Source: Hydrogenimonas cancrithermarum
Lineage (GTDB): Bacteria > Campylobacterota > Campylobacteria > Campylobacterales > Hydrogenimonadaceae
Direction of reading: 5' to 3'
Length of the DNA stretch: 64,000 nucleotides
Assembly (NCBI RefSeq): GCF_030296055.1
Contig: NZ_AP027370.1
Span: forward strand, 1,352,501 to 1,416,500
Position numbers and translations under genes: made by a program. Below, one piece after another: positions 16,763-27,821 of this stretch. The notes under the pieces were generated by a model. The model worked only from the letters and a program-made list of their open reading frames with translations, was not told the origin of the DNA and did no database searches. Within the stretch, counting starts at the first letter, position 1. Every line of letters begins with the position of its first letter.

Positions 16763-19150
16763 TCACCCATGAGCGATACCCAGCAGCGCCTCGACATCGA
16801 CATCGTCGATCTGCTCTCTCTCCAGATATTTCCTGGCATATTTTTTATAGATCTTCGCCTCTAAAAAGAGGGTGAAGAGCTCGCCGTCCAGATGGCCGTT
16901 TTTGACCATATAGGCCATGATCTGCAGCGCTTCGGAGAGCTTTTTCGCCTTTTTGTAGGGGCGGTCCGATGCCGTCAGTGCTTCGAAGATATCGGCGATC
17001 GCCATGATTCTCGCCGGGATGGAGAGCTCTTCTTTGCTCAAACGTCTCGGATAGCCGGTGCCATCGACCGTCTCGTGGTGCGTTCCCGCATACTCCGGAA
17101 TCCGCTTCATCGATTTTGGATAAGGGAGTCGTTCGAGCATCCGGATCGTCATGATGACATGCTCTTCTATCTTGAATCGCTCTTCCGGGGTGAGTGTACC
17201 TTTTTCGACACAGAGATTGTAGATCTCTCCCTGGTTGTAAAGGTATGTGGGGACTTCGAGTTTAAAGCCGAGGCGATCATACTCCTCCTCATCGAACCCA
17301 ACCCGTTCGACAAGATGCTCCGGACGGTCCGAAAGAAGCTTCTCTTCAGCCGGAAGGTCGTTTTCTTTTGTATCGTTCAAGCGCATCTTTTCGATTTCGG
17401 ATAGACCGATCCGGTTGTCGAAATGGCGCATCCACCGACGTTCGGAAATCTCCTTGATACGGTTTTTCTTCTCTTCGTCCATAAACTCTCCGCCGATATT
17501 GCACGCAGCGACAAACGCAAAATCGTCGAGAAGCTTTTTATGCTCCTCCTCTTTCCATTTTGCGAGTTTCTCCCTCTCTTCTCCTGCCAGAAGCCTTATG
17601 TAATATTCGATATCGATATCGCGCCAAACCACTTCGAAGCGGGTACGAATCTCATGAATGCGGTTATGGATGGTTTCGAGTTTCGTCGCCTTGTCGACAA
17701 CGAATTCCGGCGTCGTGATTTTTCCACAATCATGCAGCCACGCACCCATCTCGAACGCCTCAAACTCCTCGTCGTTTTTAAATGCGAATTCCCTACACTC
17801 CCCTTCGTCAGACTTTTCAGCCGCTTCGGCCAGCATTCTCGCAATCTCCGGCACCCGTTTACAATGACCGCCGGTATAAGGCGATTTGGCATCGATCGCA
17901 TCGGCGATCAGCCTGATAAAAGCGTGCATCATATCTTTAAGCGATTTTTCATAGGCCTGTATACTTCGCGACAGTGATATAAGCGACTCGGAAAGCTCGA
18001 TCAGCTCGATAATGTTGGTTTTGACCGGCCTGACCTCGTCGTAACGGCGTGCCTTGATCTTCTCGTTCTCGTACATCAATGCCTTGATCGGCCTGACAAT
18101 GCGGGAGGTGGTAAAGAAAATCAGCGGGATCGACAAAAGCAGTGCGATAAAAGCGGCACCGAAAGCGTAGTAGATCTTTTGCATATAGGGTGCAAGCATC
18201 GTTTCCGCATCGACACTGAAGCCGAGATAGCTGTTTTTTCCGAGTTCTTCGGATAGTTCGGTTACCATGACGAATTCTCTGCCGTGTGATGTATCCGAAA
18301 GAACGACTTTACCGACATCGCCTGCTTGCAAAATGCTGTAAAGCATGGGGCCGATGCGTGCCGATCCGTCGGATGACGCGATCACCGATCCATTGTGGTC
18401 GAACATGACGATTTTAGCCGTCGGGGCGAAAACCTGCTCTTTGAGAACCCTGTTCATCTCGTCGAGTGTAAGATCGAGTGCGATGACCGTTTCACTCCCC
18501 TCCACCTTTTTGGAATAGGTGATACCTTTTTCACCAAGATTACTGAAAAGATAGGGGGCGCTGCGTACGGCCTTGTCGCTTTTCATTGCCTGCAGATACC
18601 ATGGGCGCACCGTTACACCATAGTTGGAAGGTTCACTTCTCGAACCGATCAGATGCATCGATTTATCGAGGTAGAGAAATTCCCGAACCCTCTTTCCCAT
18701 CTTGTCGTAGACCCTTATTACCATCCAGCGGCAGGAAAGCGGCGCACGATATATTTTATAGAGCCGCTCATCCATCTTCATATTGACCACTTCGAAAAGA
18801 TCGCCGTCCGGATATCCCAGGTAGATTGCATAGATTGTATTGATCGACTGCATCGTCCGGGAAAATCTTCGAATCGTTTCGAAAGGAAGTGGACGTTTCG
18901 GTTTCGAAGTGAGACCGGGATAGAGCTCCATCTGATCGATAATCGTCTTGGCAAGTCTGTCGCCATCTTGAAGATGAAGCGTGATTTTCCCGGCGGCATC
19001 GGCAAAAGAGTTTCGGGTCGCATCCAGAACCATCGTCTGTGAAAAGCGGTATTGTAGCCACAAAAGTACCCCCGCCACAATCGTGACGACGATCAGGATA
19101 TTGGTCAGGATATTGGTACGGATCGTGATCTTGCGAAATATCCCGACCAT
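16763..19150 (-). CDS. Membrane HD-GYP phosphodiesterase with periplasmic sensor and HAMP
   Basis: This 795-aa protein has one membrane span at residues 18-33, a periplasmic Cache-like domain, a second span near 335-350, a HAMP-like linker and an HD-GYP domain. The HD pair is visible (GGHCKRV, then AWLHDCGKI), as is the GYP signature HHETVDGTGYPR and the ADIFEALTASDRPYK segment. This class hydrolyses cyclic di-GMP. About 170 residues, rich in charged helix, separate HDCGK from the HHETVDGTGYPR half, much more than in a standard HD-GYP domain. It is the last gene of the run downstream of gyrB, 4 nt after a lipoprotein gene. The periplasmic ligand is unknown. Confidence 0.88.
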   Translation of the reverse strand: MVGIFRKITIRTNILTNILIVVTIVAGVLLWLQYRFSQTMVLDATRNSFADAAGKITLHLQDGDRLAKTIIDQMELYPGLTSKPKRPLPFETIRRFSRTMQSINTIYAIYLGYPDGDLFEVVNMKMDERLYKIYRAPLSCRWMVIRVYDKMGKRVREFLYLDKSMHLIGSRSEPSNYGVTVRPWYLQAMKSDKAVRSAPYLFSNLGEKGITYSKKVEGSETVIALDLTLDEMNRVLKEQVFAPTAKIVMFDHNGSVIASSDGSARIGPMLYSILQAGDVGKVVLSDTSHGREFVMVTELSEELGKNSYLGFSVDAETMLAPYMQKIYYAFGAAFIALLLSIPLIFFTTSRIVRPIKALMYENEKIKARRYDEVRPVKTNIIELIELSESLISLSRSIQAYEKSLKDMMHAFIRLIADAIDAKSPYTGGHCKRVPEIARMLAEAAEKSDEGECREFAFKNDEEFEAFEMGAWLHDCGKITTPEFVVDKATKLETIHNRIHEIRTRFEVVWRDIDIEYYIRLLAGEEREKLAKWKEEEHKKLLDDFAFVAACNIGGEFMDEEKKNRIKEISERRWMRHFDNRIGLSEIEKMRLNDTKENDLPAEEKLLSDRPEHLVERVGFDEEEYDRLGFKLEVPTYLYNQGEIYNLCVEKGTLTPEERFKIEEHVIMTIRMLERLPYPKSMKRIPEYAGTHHETVDGTGYPRRLSKEELSIPARIMAIADIFEALTASDRPYKKAKKLSEALQIMAYMVKNGHLDGELFTLFLEAKIYKKYARKYLEREQIDDVDVEALLGIAHG

Positions 19151-19154
19151 GGGG

Positions 19155-19772
19155 CTACTGTTTCATTGGAAGATTGCGGTTCGAACCCGAAAACGACTCC
19201 AGCAATTTCTGTTGTTGTACTTCGGAGAGATTTCCGCTTCCGAGTGCTTCTATCATTTTTTCGGTTATACGTGCCTGCAGCTCTCTCTCCTGCAGCTCTT
19301 TTTCATGCCTGAGCCGCTCTTCGAAAAGGCGGAGCTTCTGTCTTTGGTGATCTCTGAAGAGTTTGTAAGCGATCCACACGAGCAAAAAGAGGAAAAGTGT
19401 TGCCAAGACGATCATCCACCCTTTGATTTTCTGATCACCGAGGAACAGTTCACGCTCCATTTCGACTTTTTTGAGTGCGATCTCTTTTTCCGTCTGAAAT
19501 TTCGATCCTTCGCTCTGTGCTTTCAAGCGGGCTATCTCCAGCTCTTTTTCGGCATGGAGCATTTCGATCTCTTTTCGGGTCTGAAGCTCCATCTTTTTGA
19601 GTTTTAATTCATCGGTTTTCGGCTGAGTCGAACGATTGAGCATTCTTTGGGCATAAACGAGTTTATCGTTCTCCTGCCCGAGCACTTTCGGCCGTCCCTG
19701 TTCCTGAGACTGGCATCCGCTGAAAAGAAAGAGTAGCACACCCATACAACTAAGGAGGAGCGCCCTTTTCAT
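19155..19772 (-). CDS. Lipoprotein with two coiled coils around a membrane span, copy 1
   Basis: The 205-aa precursor starts MKRALLLSCMGVLLFLFSGC, a signal peptide ending in a lipobox (FSGC). A charged coiled coil (about residues 45-110) follows, then a single membrane span (WMIVLATLFLFLLVWIAY), a second coiled coil and a short C-terminal helix pair (KMIEALGSGNLSEVQQQKLLESF). If the Cys is lipidated, both ends would tether to the inner membrane around a periplasmic coil, with the tail in the cytoplasm. The gene at 54162-54842 has the same plan. I do not recognise a named family. ATG 19772 follows GAGGTG; it is 2 nt downstream of queF. Confidence 0.7.
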   Translation of the reverse strand: MKRALLLSCMGVLLFLFSGCQSQEQGRPKVLGQENDKLVYAQRMLNRSTQPKTDELKLKKMELQTRKEIEMLHAEKELEIARLKAQSEGSKFQTEKEIALKKVEMERELFLGDQKIKGWMIVLATLFLFLLVWIAYKLFRDHQRQKLRLFEERLRHEKELQERELQARITEKMIEALGSGNLSEVQQQKLLESFSGSNRNLPMKQ

Positions 19773-19774
19773 GG

Positions 19775-20164
19775 TTACACCTCTTTTTCGATATGGTCGC
19801 TGTCGATTTCGATAAGGGTATGGACATTCCCACGGGGATTGAAATCTGCCGTCAGTTTCATCCATTTTGGCCGAAGTTTCTGGTAAAGTACATCGAAAAC
19901 TTCATTGGCGCTCTCTTCATGACTGATATGACGATTTCTGAAAGAGTTGATATAGAGTTTGACCGCTTTGAGTTCGACCACCCATAAATCGGGAATATAC
20001 TCCAGTTTGAACGTCGCGTAATCGGGGTAGCCACTCCGCGGGCAGAGACAACTGAACTCCGGTAGCGTAATCGTTATTTTGTAATTTTTCCGGAATTTGT
20101 TCGGCCAGATCTCCAAATCCTTGTCGATATCGAAATTCTCTACGATCTTTTCACCGTATCTCAT
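19775..20164 (-). CDS. queF: NADPH-dependent 7-cyano-7-deazaguanine reductase (QueF)
   Basis: This 129-aa enzyme reduces preQ0 to preQ1 in queuosine biosynthesis. The family motif is present: FSCLCPRSGYPDYA holds the catalytic Cys, ELKAVKLYINSFRNRHISHEE the NADPH/substrate residues, and TADFNPRG the C-terminal signature. The length is that of the short, single-domain QueF type. It overlaps the preceding EAL-like gene by 4 nt (ATGA), so it is translated from the same message as gyrB and its neighbours. Confidence 0.95.
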   Translation of the reverse strand: MRYGEKIVENFDIDKDLEIWPNKFRKNYKITITLPEFSCLCPRSGYPDYATFKLEYIPDLWVVELKAVKLYINSFRNRHISHEESANEVFDVLYQKLRPKWMKLTADFNPRGNVHTLIEIDSDHIEKEV

Positions 20165-21596
20165 CTATTTCCTCCATATTTTTTAATCAGATGTTCACTA
20201 TCCAACGGACGGTTCGAGATGTTAAAACCCTGAATGTAATCGACACCCAACTGTCTGAATCTTTCCATTGACGCTTCACTGTCGACCCATTTCACCAATG
20301 TTTCGATTCCCATGTTTCTACATGCCTGGATATACCCTTTGAGCAGCGCCGCGATTTTCGGATTGTTGTATGAAACCGTAAAATCTCTATCGAACTGTAC
20401 CATATCGACTGGGAGTTTTTTGATATACTCGAAACTGGCGTTCGGTGCGCCGAAATTGTCCAGTGCGAACTTCACGCCAAGCTCTCTAAGCTCCTCCAGC
20501 ACCAATCTGTAACGCTTCAGATCTTTGAATGCACGATTCTCGAAAAGTTCGATGACAATACGATCATACGATACCCCCTCTTTCCCTGCAATCTCTTTGA
20601 TCGTCTCTACAAAATCTTCATTACGAAGCGAAAAGGGTGAGATGTTGAAACTGAATCTTATACCCTTTTCAACCTTTTTGGCATCCCGGCAAATGGCGTG
20701 GAAGAGTTTTTCGTCGAATATTCTCTCGTAGCCCAGACGATTGACGACCGGAATGAACTTTTTCGGCGGCAATATGCCGTTGTGTGCGGTTTTCAGTTTC
20801 ACACCCACTTCGAACAGATCGATCGTATCGGTTTTGGTATGAAATGTCGGGATATAGTGAAGAAGGAGGTCTCCGTTCGTCACCGCTTCGACGATCTCCT
20901 TTTCGAGCACTCCTATGTCCACTCTCTGTTTCTGTTTCAGGGCACCGGGATTGCGTTGCTGAGAGAGTGTATCGTAAAGGTGGGTAATGAGCACCTCTAT
21001 ATCTTTCGCTTCATCTTTCTCGCCGAGAGCGTATTTGAACTCCATGGCGGTATGGTTGATCTCTTTGTAGGTCGAAACGAACTCTTCGAGAAGTTCCAGC
21101 CCCCTTTTTCTTTCGAGCGGCACCCCGACAATGAAGTCACCTCCATGATACCTTCCGATCACGGCATCCTTGATATCGTGAAGTTTGAAAAACTCATCCA
21201 GAAGATGGACAAAGATACGAAGAAGCTTGTCGGCACGGTCGATTCCGTAATGATCGTTGATAAAAGAGAGATTGTCGATGCGAAGCAATATAATCGTATA
21301 GTGGCGATGGCCACGAATTTGCTTTTTCAATATTTTAAGAAGACAGTTCCTGTTGAAAGCTCCTGTCATACGGTCGATATAGGTTTCCGACTGTCCAAGG
21401 TTGATCAGAAAAAAGAGAAAATAGACGGAGATGAAAAGAATCGCGATAAATATTACAAGGTCGATCGAAGTGATCTCGAATTTGTTCTTCCAAAAAAAAT
21501 AGAATAGGACAACTCCGATCAGAAGGAGGATGGGAATTCCCATCCTCAATGCCAGCTGAAAGCGTCTGGAGCGCTCCTGCTTTTCAGAATAGAGCA

Positions 21597-21597
<1 letters not shown>
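20161..21597 (-). CDS. Membrane protein with degenerate GGDEF and EAL domains
   Basis: This 478-aa protein has two hydrophobic spans near residues 15-31 and 46-65, then a GGDEF domain and an EAL domain. Both are altered. The GGDEF site reads RYHGGDF. EAL reads EVG, DDFG reads DNFG, the LKID Lys is Gln (VQFD), and the Glu of AEGVE is Lys (VKWVDSE). Loss of these metal and catalytic residues predicts no synthase or hydrolase activity; it may be a cyclic di-GMP receptor or a protein-binding scaffold. Its ATG shares one base with the gyrB stop and its end overlaps queF, placing it within the gyrB transcript. Confidence 0.85.
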
Positions 21598-23915
<2,318 letters not shown>

Positions 23916-23928
23916 TTATCTACAATCC

Positions 23929-24996
23929 TTAAATGATGATGGGCATGATGACCGTCGAGAAGTTGCCGCTTTGAACGATAAAGGGCAGGTTCGGTTCGTT
24001 TAAACCCATCGTGAAATTTTCTGTATCGATATGGCTTAGAAAATCGAGCAGATAGCGGCTATTGACAGCGAGGACGAATTTCTCTTCGAAGCCTGTTGGA
24101 ACATCGATTTCGGTCTGTGCTTCCGAGTTTTCGTCTCCAAGACTTTTGAAAACGATGGAGTTGGGTTCGAACGTCATCTTTATCTCTTGGGAGATAGTCG
24201 TAATCTGCTTGATTGCTTCGATGATTTTCGTCTTTGGAAGTGTCAGGGAGTATTTGACGCTTTTTGGGATGATTCGCTCATAATCGGGGTATTTTCCGTT
24301 GATAAGACGGGTAAAGAAGTAGTATCCGGGTGCCGTGATGATGAGATTGGTTTCGTCATAGTGAATTTCGATCTGATCGAAAAAGAGCTTTTGAATTTCG
24401 AGAATCGCTTTTTTGGGGATGATCATCGAAAGCGTGGTATTGCTTTCGTTCGGTATCTTACCGATCGCGAGCCGTCTTGTATCTGTACCGACGACATCGA
24501 TTTCATTCTCTTTGATATTGAGGAGTGCACCGTTGAGTTCATATTTCGGATTGTTTGTATCAATGGCCGGTGATACCTTTTTGAACATCTGAATCAGCTG
24601 CATCGAATCGAGCTCTATCGAAGGAAGATCGTCGATTTCCGGAAAAGTCGGAAATTCGTCCGCATTGAACATCGGGAGCTTGAATTTCGAGTTCTCCTGT
24701 TTGATGTGGAGCGTGTCTTCGATGGTTTCGAGAATGATGTCGCCCTCTTTGAGTATGCGAACGATGTCAAGCAGCTTTTTTCCGTTGGCTGTGGCTTTTC
24801 CGTCTAGTTGAATGCTGACGTGCTCGGTATCGATTTTGAGTCCGATCTCCTGGTCTGTAGCCTTGGCAGTCAAATGGTTGTTCGATGCAATCAGCAGAAC
24901 GTGAGAAGTGATCTGGGAGGTATCCTTCTTTTCCAGAAATGGCTGAAGATTGATAAGCAGAGATTCGAGTGTGCTTTTGGCCACAGCAAGTCTCAT
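23929..24996 (-). CDS. dnaN: DNA polymerase III beta subunit (sliding clamp)
   Basis: This 355-aa protein dimerises into the processivity clamp. It starts MRLAVAKSTLESLLINLQPFL and has the expected three-domain beta-clamp length. Family features include AKATDQEIGLKI, the FNADEFPTFPEI segment and the hydrophobic C-terminal end (VMPIII). An AAAGGAG site precedes the ATG. It follows dnaA after a 205-bp spacer that probably carries its own promoter. Confidence 0.97.
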   Translation of the reverse strand: MRLAVAKSTLESLLINLQPFLEKKDTSQITSHVLLIASNNHLTAKATDQEIGLKIDTEHVSIQLDGKATANGKKLLDIVRILKEGDIILETIEDTLHIKQENSKFKLPMFNADEFPTFPEIDDLPSIELDSMQLIQMFKKVSPAIDTNNPKYELNGALLNIKENEIDVVGTDTRRLAIGKIPNESNTTLSMIIPKKAILEIQKLFFDQIEIHYDETNLIITAPGYYFFTRLINGKYPDYERIIPKSVKYSLTLPKTKIIEAIKQITTISQEIKMTFEPNSIVFKSLGDENSEAQTEIDVPTGFEEKFVLAVNSRYLLDFLSHIDTENFTMGLNEPNLPFIVQSGNFSTVIMPIII

Positions 24997-25201
24997 CGGA
25001 ACTCCTTTTATATTTTTAATATTTTTAGTAGCAGTAGTCGTATGGCGTGTTTATGTGAAAAGCGGGCGGTAATCCCATTTTTCAGGGGTTTGTTCATTCA
25101 TCTGCCGAGTCGGGGCTCTTCACCTTTTTTCACTGGTATTTATTATATCTTTTTTTCACGTCAAAATAAATAGAAGCGTCCGCTATTTGGGGTTTACTTC
25201 G
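24997..25201 (-). promoter_or_regulatory. dnaA-dnaN spacer with a probable dnaN promoter
   Basis: On the minus strand a TATAAT (25147-25142) lies about 145 nt before dnaN, but the matching -35 is weak (TTTATT). A second AT-rich stretch lies just before dnaN (25005-25030). Only one DnaA-box-like word occurs (CTTTTCACA, complement of 25054-25062). This spacer is therefore not a convincing second origin element, unlike the bipartite origin described for Helicobacter pylori. Confidence 0.4.
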
Positions 25202-26536
25202 TCACTCGTTCGTAGCGGACGTTATTTTGTGGCTCAACTCTTCGATTTTGGCCTTGAACGTCTCGTCGGAATCGATCATTTCGTTGATCTTTTTCATCGC
25301 GTGGCTTACGGCGGTATGGTCTTTCATACCAAAATACTGGGCAAGACTCGGCATCGAGTTGGGTGTGAGCGAACGGGCGAGGTAGATGACGATACGGCGG
25401 GCGGCCACGATGTTCTTGCTTCGGCTTTTGCTTTTGATCTCGCTCGGTTTGACGTTGAGCTCTTTTGAGACCACTTTGACGATATCGTCGATCGTGATGT
25501 TTTCGCTTCGCTCTTTGAGCTGGTTTTTTACGACGTTTTTGGCGAAATCGAGGGTGATGTTCTGGTTCATCATGTTCGCGAAGGCGTTGAGCTGGATGAT
25601 GATTCCCTCGATTTCGCGGATATTGTTGCCCATGTTGGCCGCGATGTAGTTGACGATGTCGTTGTCGAGATGGATGCCGTTGAGTTCGCATTTTTTCTTG
25701 ATGATAGCGATTTTGGTCTCCAGCTCCGGCGGTTGGATATCGACGATGAGTCCCCATTCGAAGCGGCTTCTGAGGCGCTCTTCCAGTCCCGCGATCTTCT
25801 TGGGATGCTGATCGGAGGTCATGACGATCTGTTTGCCGGCTCCGTGAAGCTCGTTGAAAGTGTGGAAGAGCTCTTTTTGGGTCTCCTCTTTTCGGCTGAG
25901 AAACTGGATATCGTCGAGCAGCAGGATGTCGCAGCTTCGATACTTGTCGCGGAAACGGTCCATTGTATGGTTCCGCAGATGGTGGGTAAACTGGTTCATG
26001 AATTGTTCGAGCGAGGTGAAGATGACCTGACGGCCTCGCGCGAGGTTGAAGTTGCCGATCGCGTGCAGAAGGTGGGTTTTTCCAAGGCCCGCACCGCCAT
26101 AGATAAAGAGCGGATTGTAGAGTTCACCCGGTTTCTCGGCGACCCGCTGCGCCGCTGTATAGGCGAATTGGTTCGAGCTTCCTACGACAAAACTCTCAAA
26201 CGTGTAGGATGGATTGAGAATCGTACTTTTGGATGAGGGTTTGGATGTGCCGATCTCCGACAATTCACCCCCTTTGGAAGTTACGCTCTTCTTTTTCGGG
26301 CTTTTGATTTCGACGACGACTTGGGGTTTTACGCCGGTCTTGATCTCGAAAAGATGGGAAATCTTCTCTCCATAGCGTGTTTTCACCCATCGTGCGATGA
26401 GTGGATTGGGTGCGTAAAATATCGCGATATCGGATCTCGAGGCCTCTTCGTCATAGCGAAGCTGTTTGATATAGCGATCGTATTCTATTTGAGGAATCTC
26501 CTGCTTGAGAAGTTCCAAAATCTGTTGTCCGAGCAT
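25202..26536 (-). CDS. dnaA: Chromosomal replication initiator protein DnaA
   Basis: This 444-aa AAA+ initiator has an N-terminal helicase-loading domain, a linker, an ATPase core with Walker A GGAGLGKTHLLHAIGN and Walker B ILLLDDIQFLS, and sensor motifs around ERLRSRFEWGL. Its C-terminal DNA-binding domain ends with the DnaA signature DHTAVSHAMKKI. The length is typical. The start faces a cluster of DnaA boxes, as expected at the origin. Confidence 0.98.
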   Translation of the reverse strand: MLGQQILELLKQEIPQIEYDRYIKQLRYDEEASRSDIAIFYAPNPLIARWVKTRYGEKISHLFEIKTGVKPQVVVEIKSPKKKSVTSKGGELSEIGTSKPSSKSTILNPSYTFESFVVGSSNQFAYTAAQRVAEKPGELYNPLFIYGGAGLGKTHLLHAIGNFNLARGRQVIFTSLEQFMNQFTHHLRNHTMDRFRDKYRSCDILLLDDIQFLSRKEETQKELFHTFNELHGAGKQIVMTSDQHPKKIAGLEERLRSRFEWGLIVDIQPPELETKIAIIKKKCELNGIHLDNDIVNYIAANMGNNIREIEGIIIQLNAFANMMNQNITLDFAKNVVKNQLKERSENITIDDIVKVVSKELNVKPSEIKSKSRSKNIVAARRIVIYLARSLTPNSMPSLAQYFGMKDHTAVSHAMKKINEMIDSDETFKAKIEELSHKITSATNE

Positions 26537-26539
26537 CGA

Positions 26540-26660
26540 TTCAACCTGTGAATAAAGTATGTGAAAAACTTGGAATATTTTATCCCAATTACGTTAAAAT
26601 GAGGTTAGAAAAATGTGAATAGTGAGTTATTCACAGTGTGAAAAAGAGGGTGAATAACGT
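26540..26660. other. oriC: Probable replication origin (oriC) with DnaA boxes
   Basis: Between divergent dnaA and ruvC lie two perfect TTATTCACA boxes, at 26627-26635 (plus) and 26547-26555 (minus). Four one-mismatch or close variants on the minus strand are CTATTCACA (26614-26622), TTATTCACC (26649-26657) and TTTTTCACA (26560-26568 and 26637-26645). The 26569-26613 stretch between box groups is AT-rich and could be the unwinding element. The rightmost boxes reach the start of ruvC. Position beside dnaA-dnaN-gyrB supports the call. Confidence 0.75.
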
Positions 26661-27129
26661 GAATATTCTGGGAATCGACCCTGGCAGCAGAAACTGCGGG
26701 TATGCCATTATCAAGAAAGAGGGGCGGACACTTCGCTTGATGGAGGCGGGGCTTATCAAAATCAAAGAGAGAGAACTTCAGCATCAGATTGTCGAACTGG
26801 TGGAGGGGCTGGATCTCATTTTGCACTCTCATACAGTCGATCAGGTGGCGATAGAAGATATCTTTTTCGCTTTCAATCCCAAAACGGTGCTGAAGCTGGC
26901 ACAGTTTCGGGGAGCACTCAGCCTGAAAATTTTACAAGAGCTGGGAAATTTCGCGGAATATACGCCACTGCAGGTAAAAAAGGCGCTCACCGGAAACGGG
27001 AAGGCGGCGAAGGAGCAGGTGGCGTTCATGGTGAAACGGATTCTGAAGATCGATCGGGATATCAAACCGCTCGACATCACCGATGCGATGGCCGTGGCGA
27101 TCACGCACGCGCAACGGCTGAAGTCATAG
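26659..27129 (+). CDS. ruvC: Holliday junction resolvase RuvC
   Basis: This 156-aa endonuclease resolves four-way junctions in recombination. Catalytic acids are visible in [28 protein letters not shown] and the C-terminal [14 protein letters not shown] chose GTG 26659 (encoding MNILGIDPG), 8 nt after AGAGGG. In-frame GTG codons at 26638 and 26650 would add residues not usual in the family and overlap DnaA boxes. The gene runs away from the origin. Confidence 0.94.
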   Translation: MNILGIDPGSRNCGYAIIKKEGRTLRLMEAGLIKIKERELQHQIVELVEGLDLILHSHTVDQVAIEDIFFAFNPKTVLKLAQFRGALSLKILQELGNFAEYTPLQVKKALTGNGKAAKEQVAFMVKRILKIDRDIKPLDITDAMAVAITHAQRLKS

Positions 27130-27152
27130 AGACCGGCCGGGTGTGTAGAGTT

Positions 27153-27767
27153 TCAATCGTATGTTTTAACGGTGAAAAGATATTTGTGCTCTTCCGGGAG
27201 TGTCTCGTAGACGGCATAGGCCAGATCACGTATCTCCCAAAGGGCCGCTTTGTCGCTTCGCAGCAGCAGGAAATTCTGTAGGCTTCTGGCATTGAGTGTC
27301 CAGGTGAGTTCGGTTTTGTAACACTCCGGCAGGGCATATTTGGCTTTGTCGTTCGAGATGCCGGCAACCAGAAGCTGACGGAGGTTTTCGAGCGCTTTGA
27401 TGCTCATCTCGTTGACCAGTGCATTGTCGGTCATGACGACGTATTTTTCGGCGCGTTCGATATCTTCCGCCGTAAATGGCACCTCTTCTTTCAGCTCTTT
27501 GAGGGTATAGCGGGTGCTTTTTACGCTGAGACTCGCCATGCGATGGCGTGCGAGTTCCTGCAATACGGCACGGCTGATATCCTGAATGTAGAAGGTGTAG
27601 ACCAGATGTTCGAGCGTACTGGCGTGTTTGAACTTGTTGCCGACGCGGTCGATCAGCTCCTTGTCCTTTTCGCCGCCACCGTCGCTCTTGTCGAAGCTCT
27701 GCCAGCAGGTGCGGATGGCATGGGCGCATATCTCCAGTGGCGTGTTGTGAAGAAGTGTGACTTTCAT
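27153..27767 (-). CDS. thyX: Flavin-dependent thymidylate synthase
   Basis: This 204-aa enzyme makes dTMP from dUMP using FAD and methylene-tetrahydrofolate. The ThyX signature RHRMASLSVKSTRY (RHRxxS...SxRY) lies in the first half. The start MKVTLLHNTPLEICAHAIRTCW matches the family. I placed it at ATG 27767, five bases after AAGGA; another ATG lies two codons upstream. It is convergent with ruvC (23-nt gap) and divergent from dgt. dNTP genes on both sides of a short promoter region suggest joint control. Confidence 0.95.
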   Translation of the reverse strand: MKVTLLHNTPLEICAHAIRTCWQSFDKSDGGGEKDKELIDRVGNKFKHASTLEHLVYTFYIQDISRAVLQELARHRMASLSVKSTRYTLKELKEEVPFTAEDIERAEKYVVMTDNALVNEMSIKALENLRQLLVAGISNDKAKYALPECYKTELTWTLNARSLQNFLLLRSDKAALWEIRDLAYAVYETLPEEHKYLFTVKTYD

Positions 27768-27821
27768 GCGCATCCTTTTTTGGCTAAAATTTTGCCAATT
27801 ATAATATAAAAAAGGCCGCTT

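Noticed and set aside
24997-25201. A second origin element between dnaA and dnaN, as in the bipartite Helicobacter origin
   Set aside because: Only one weak DnaA-box-like word is present; the clear cluster is on the ruvC side.
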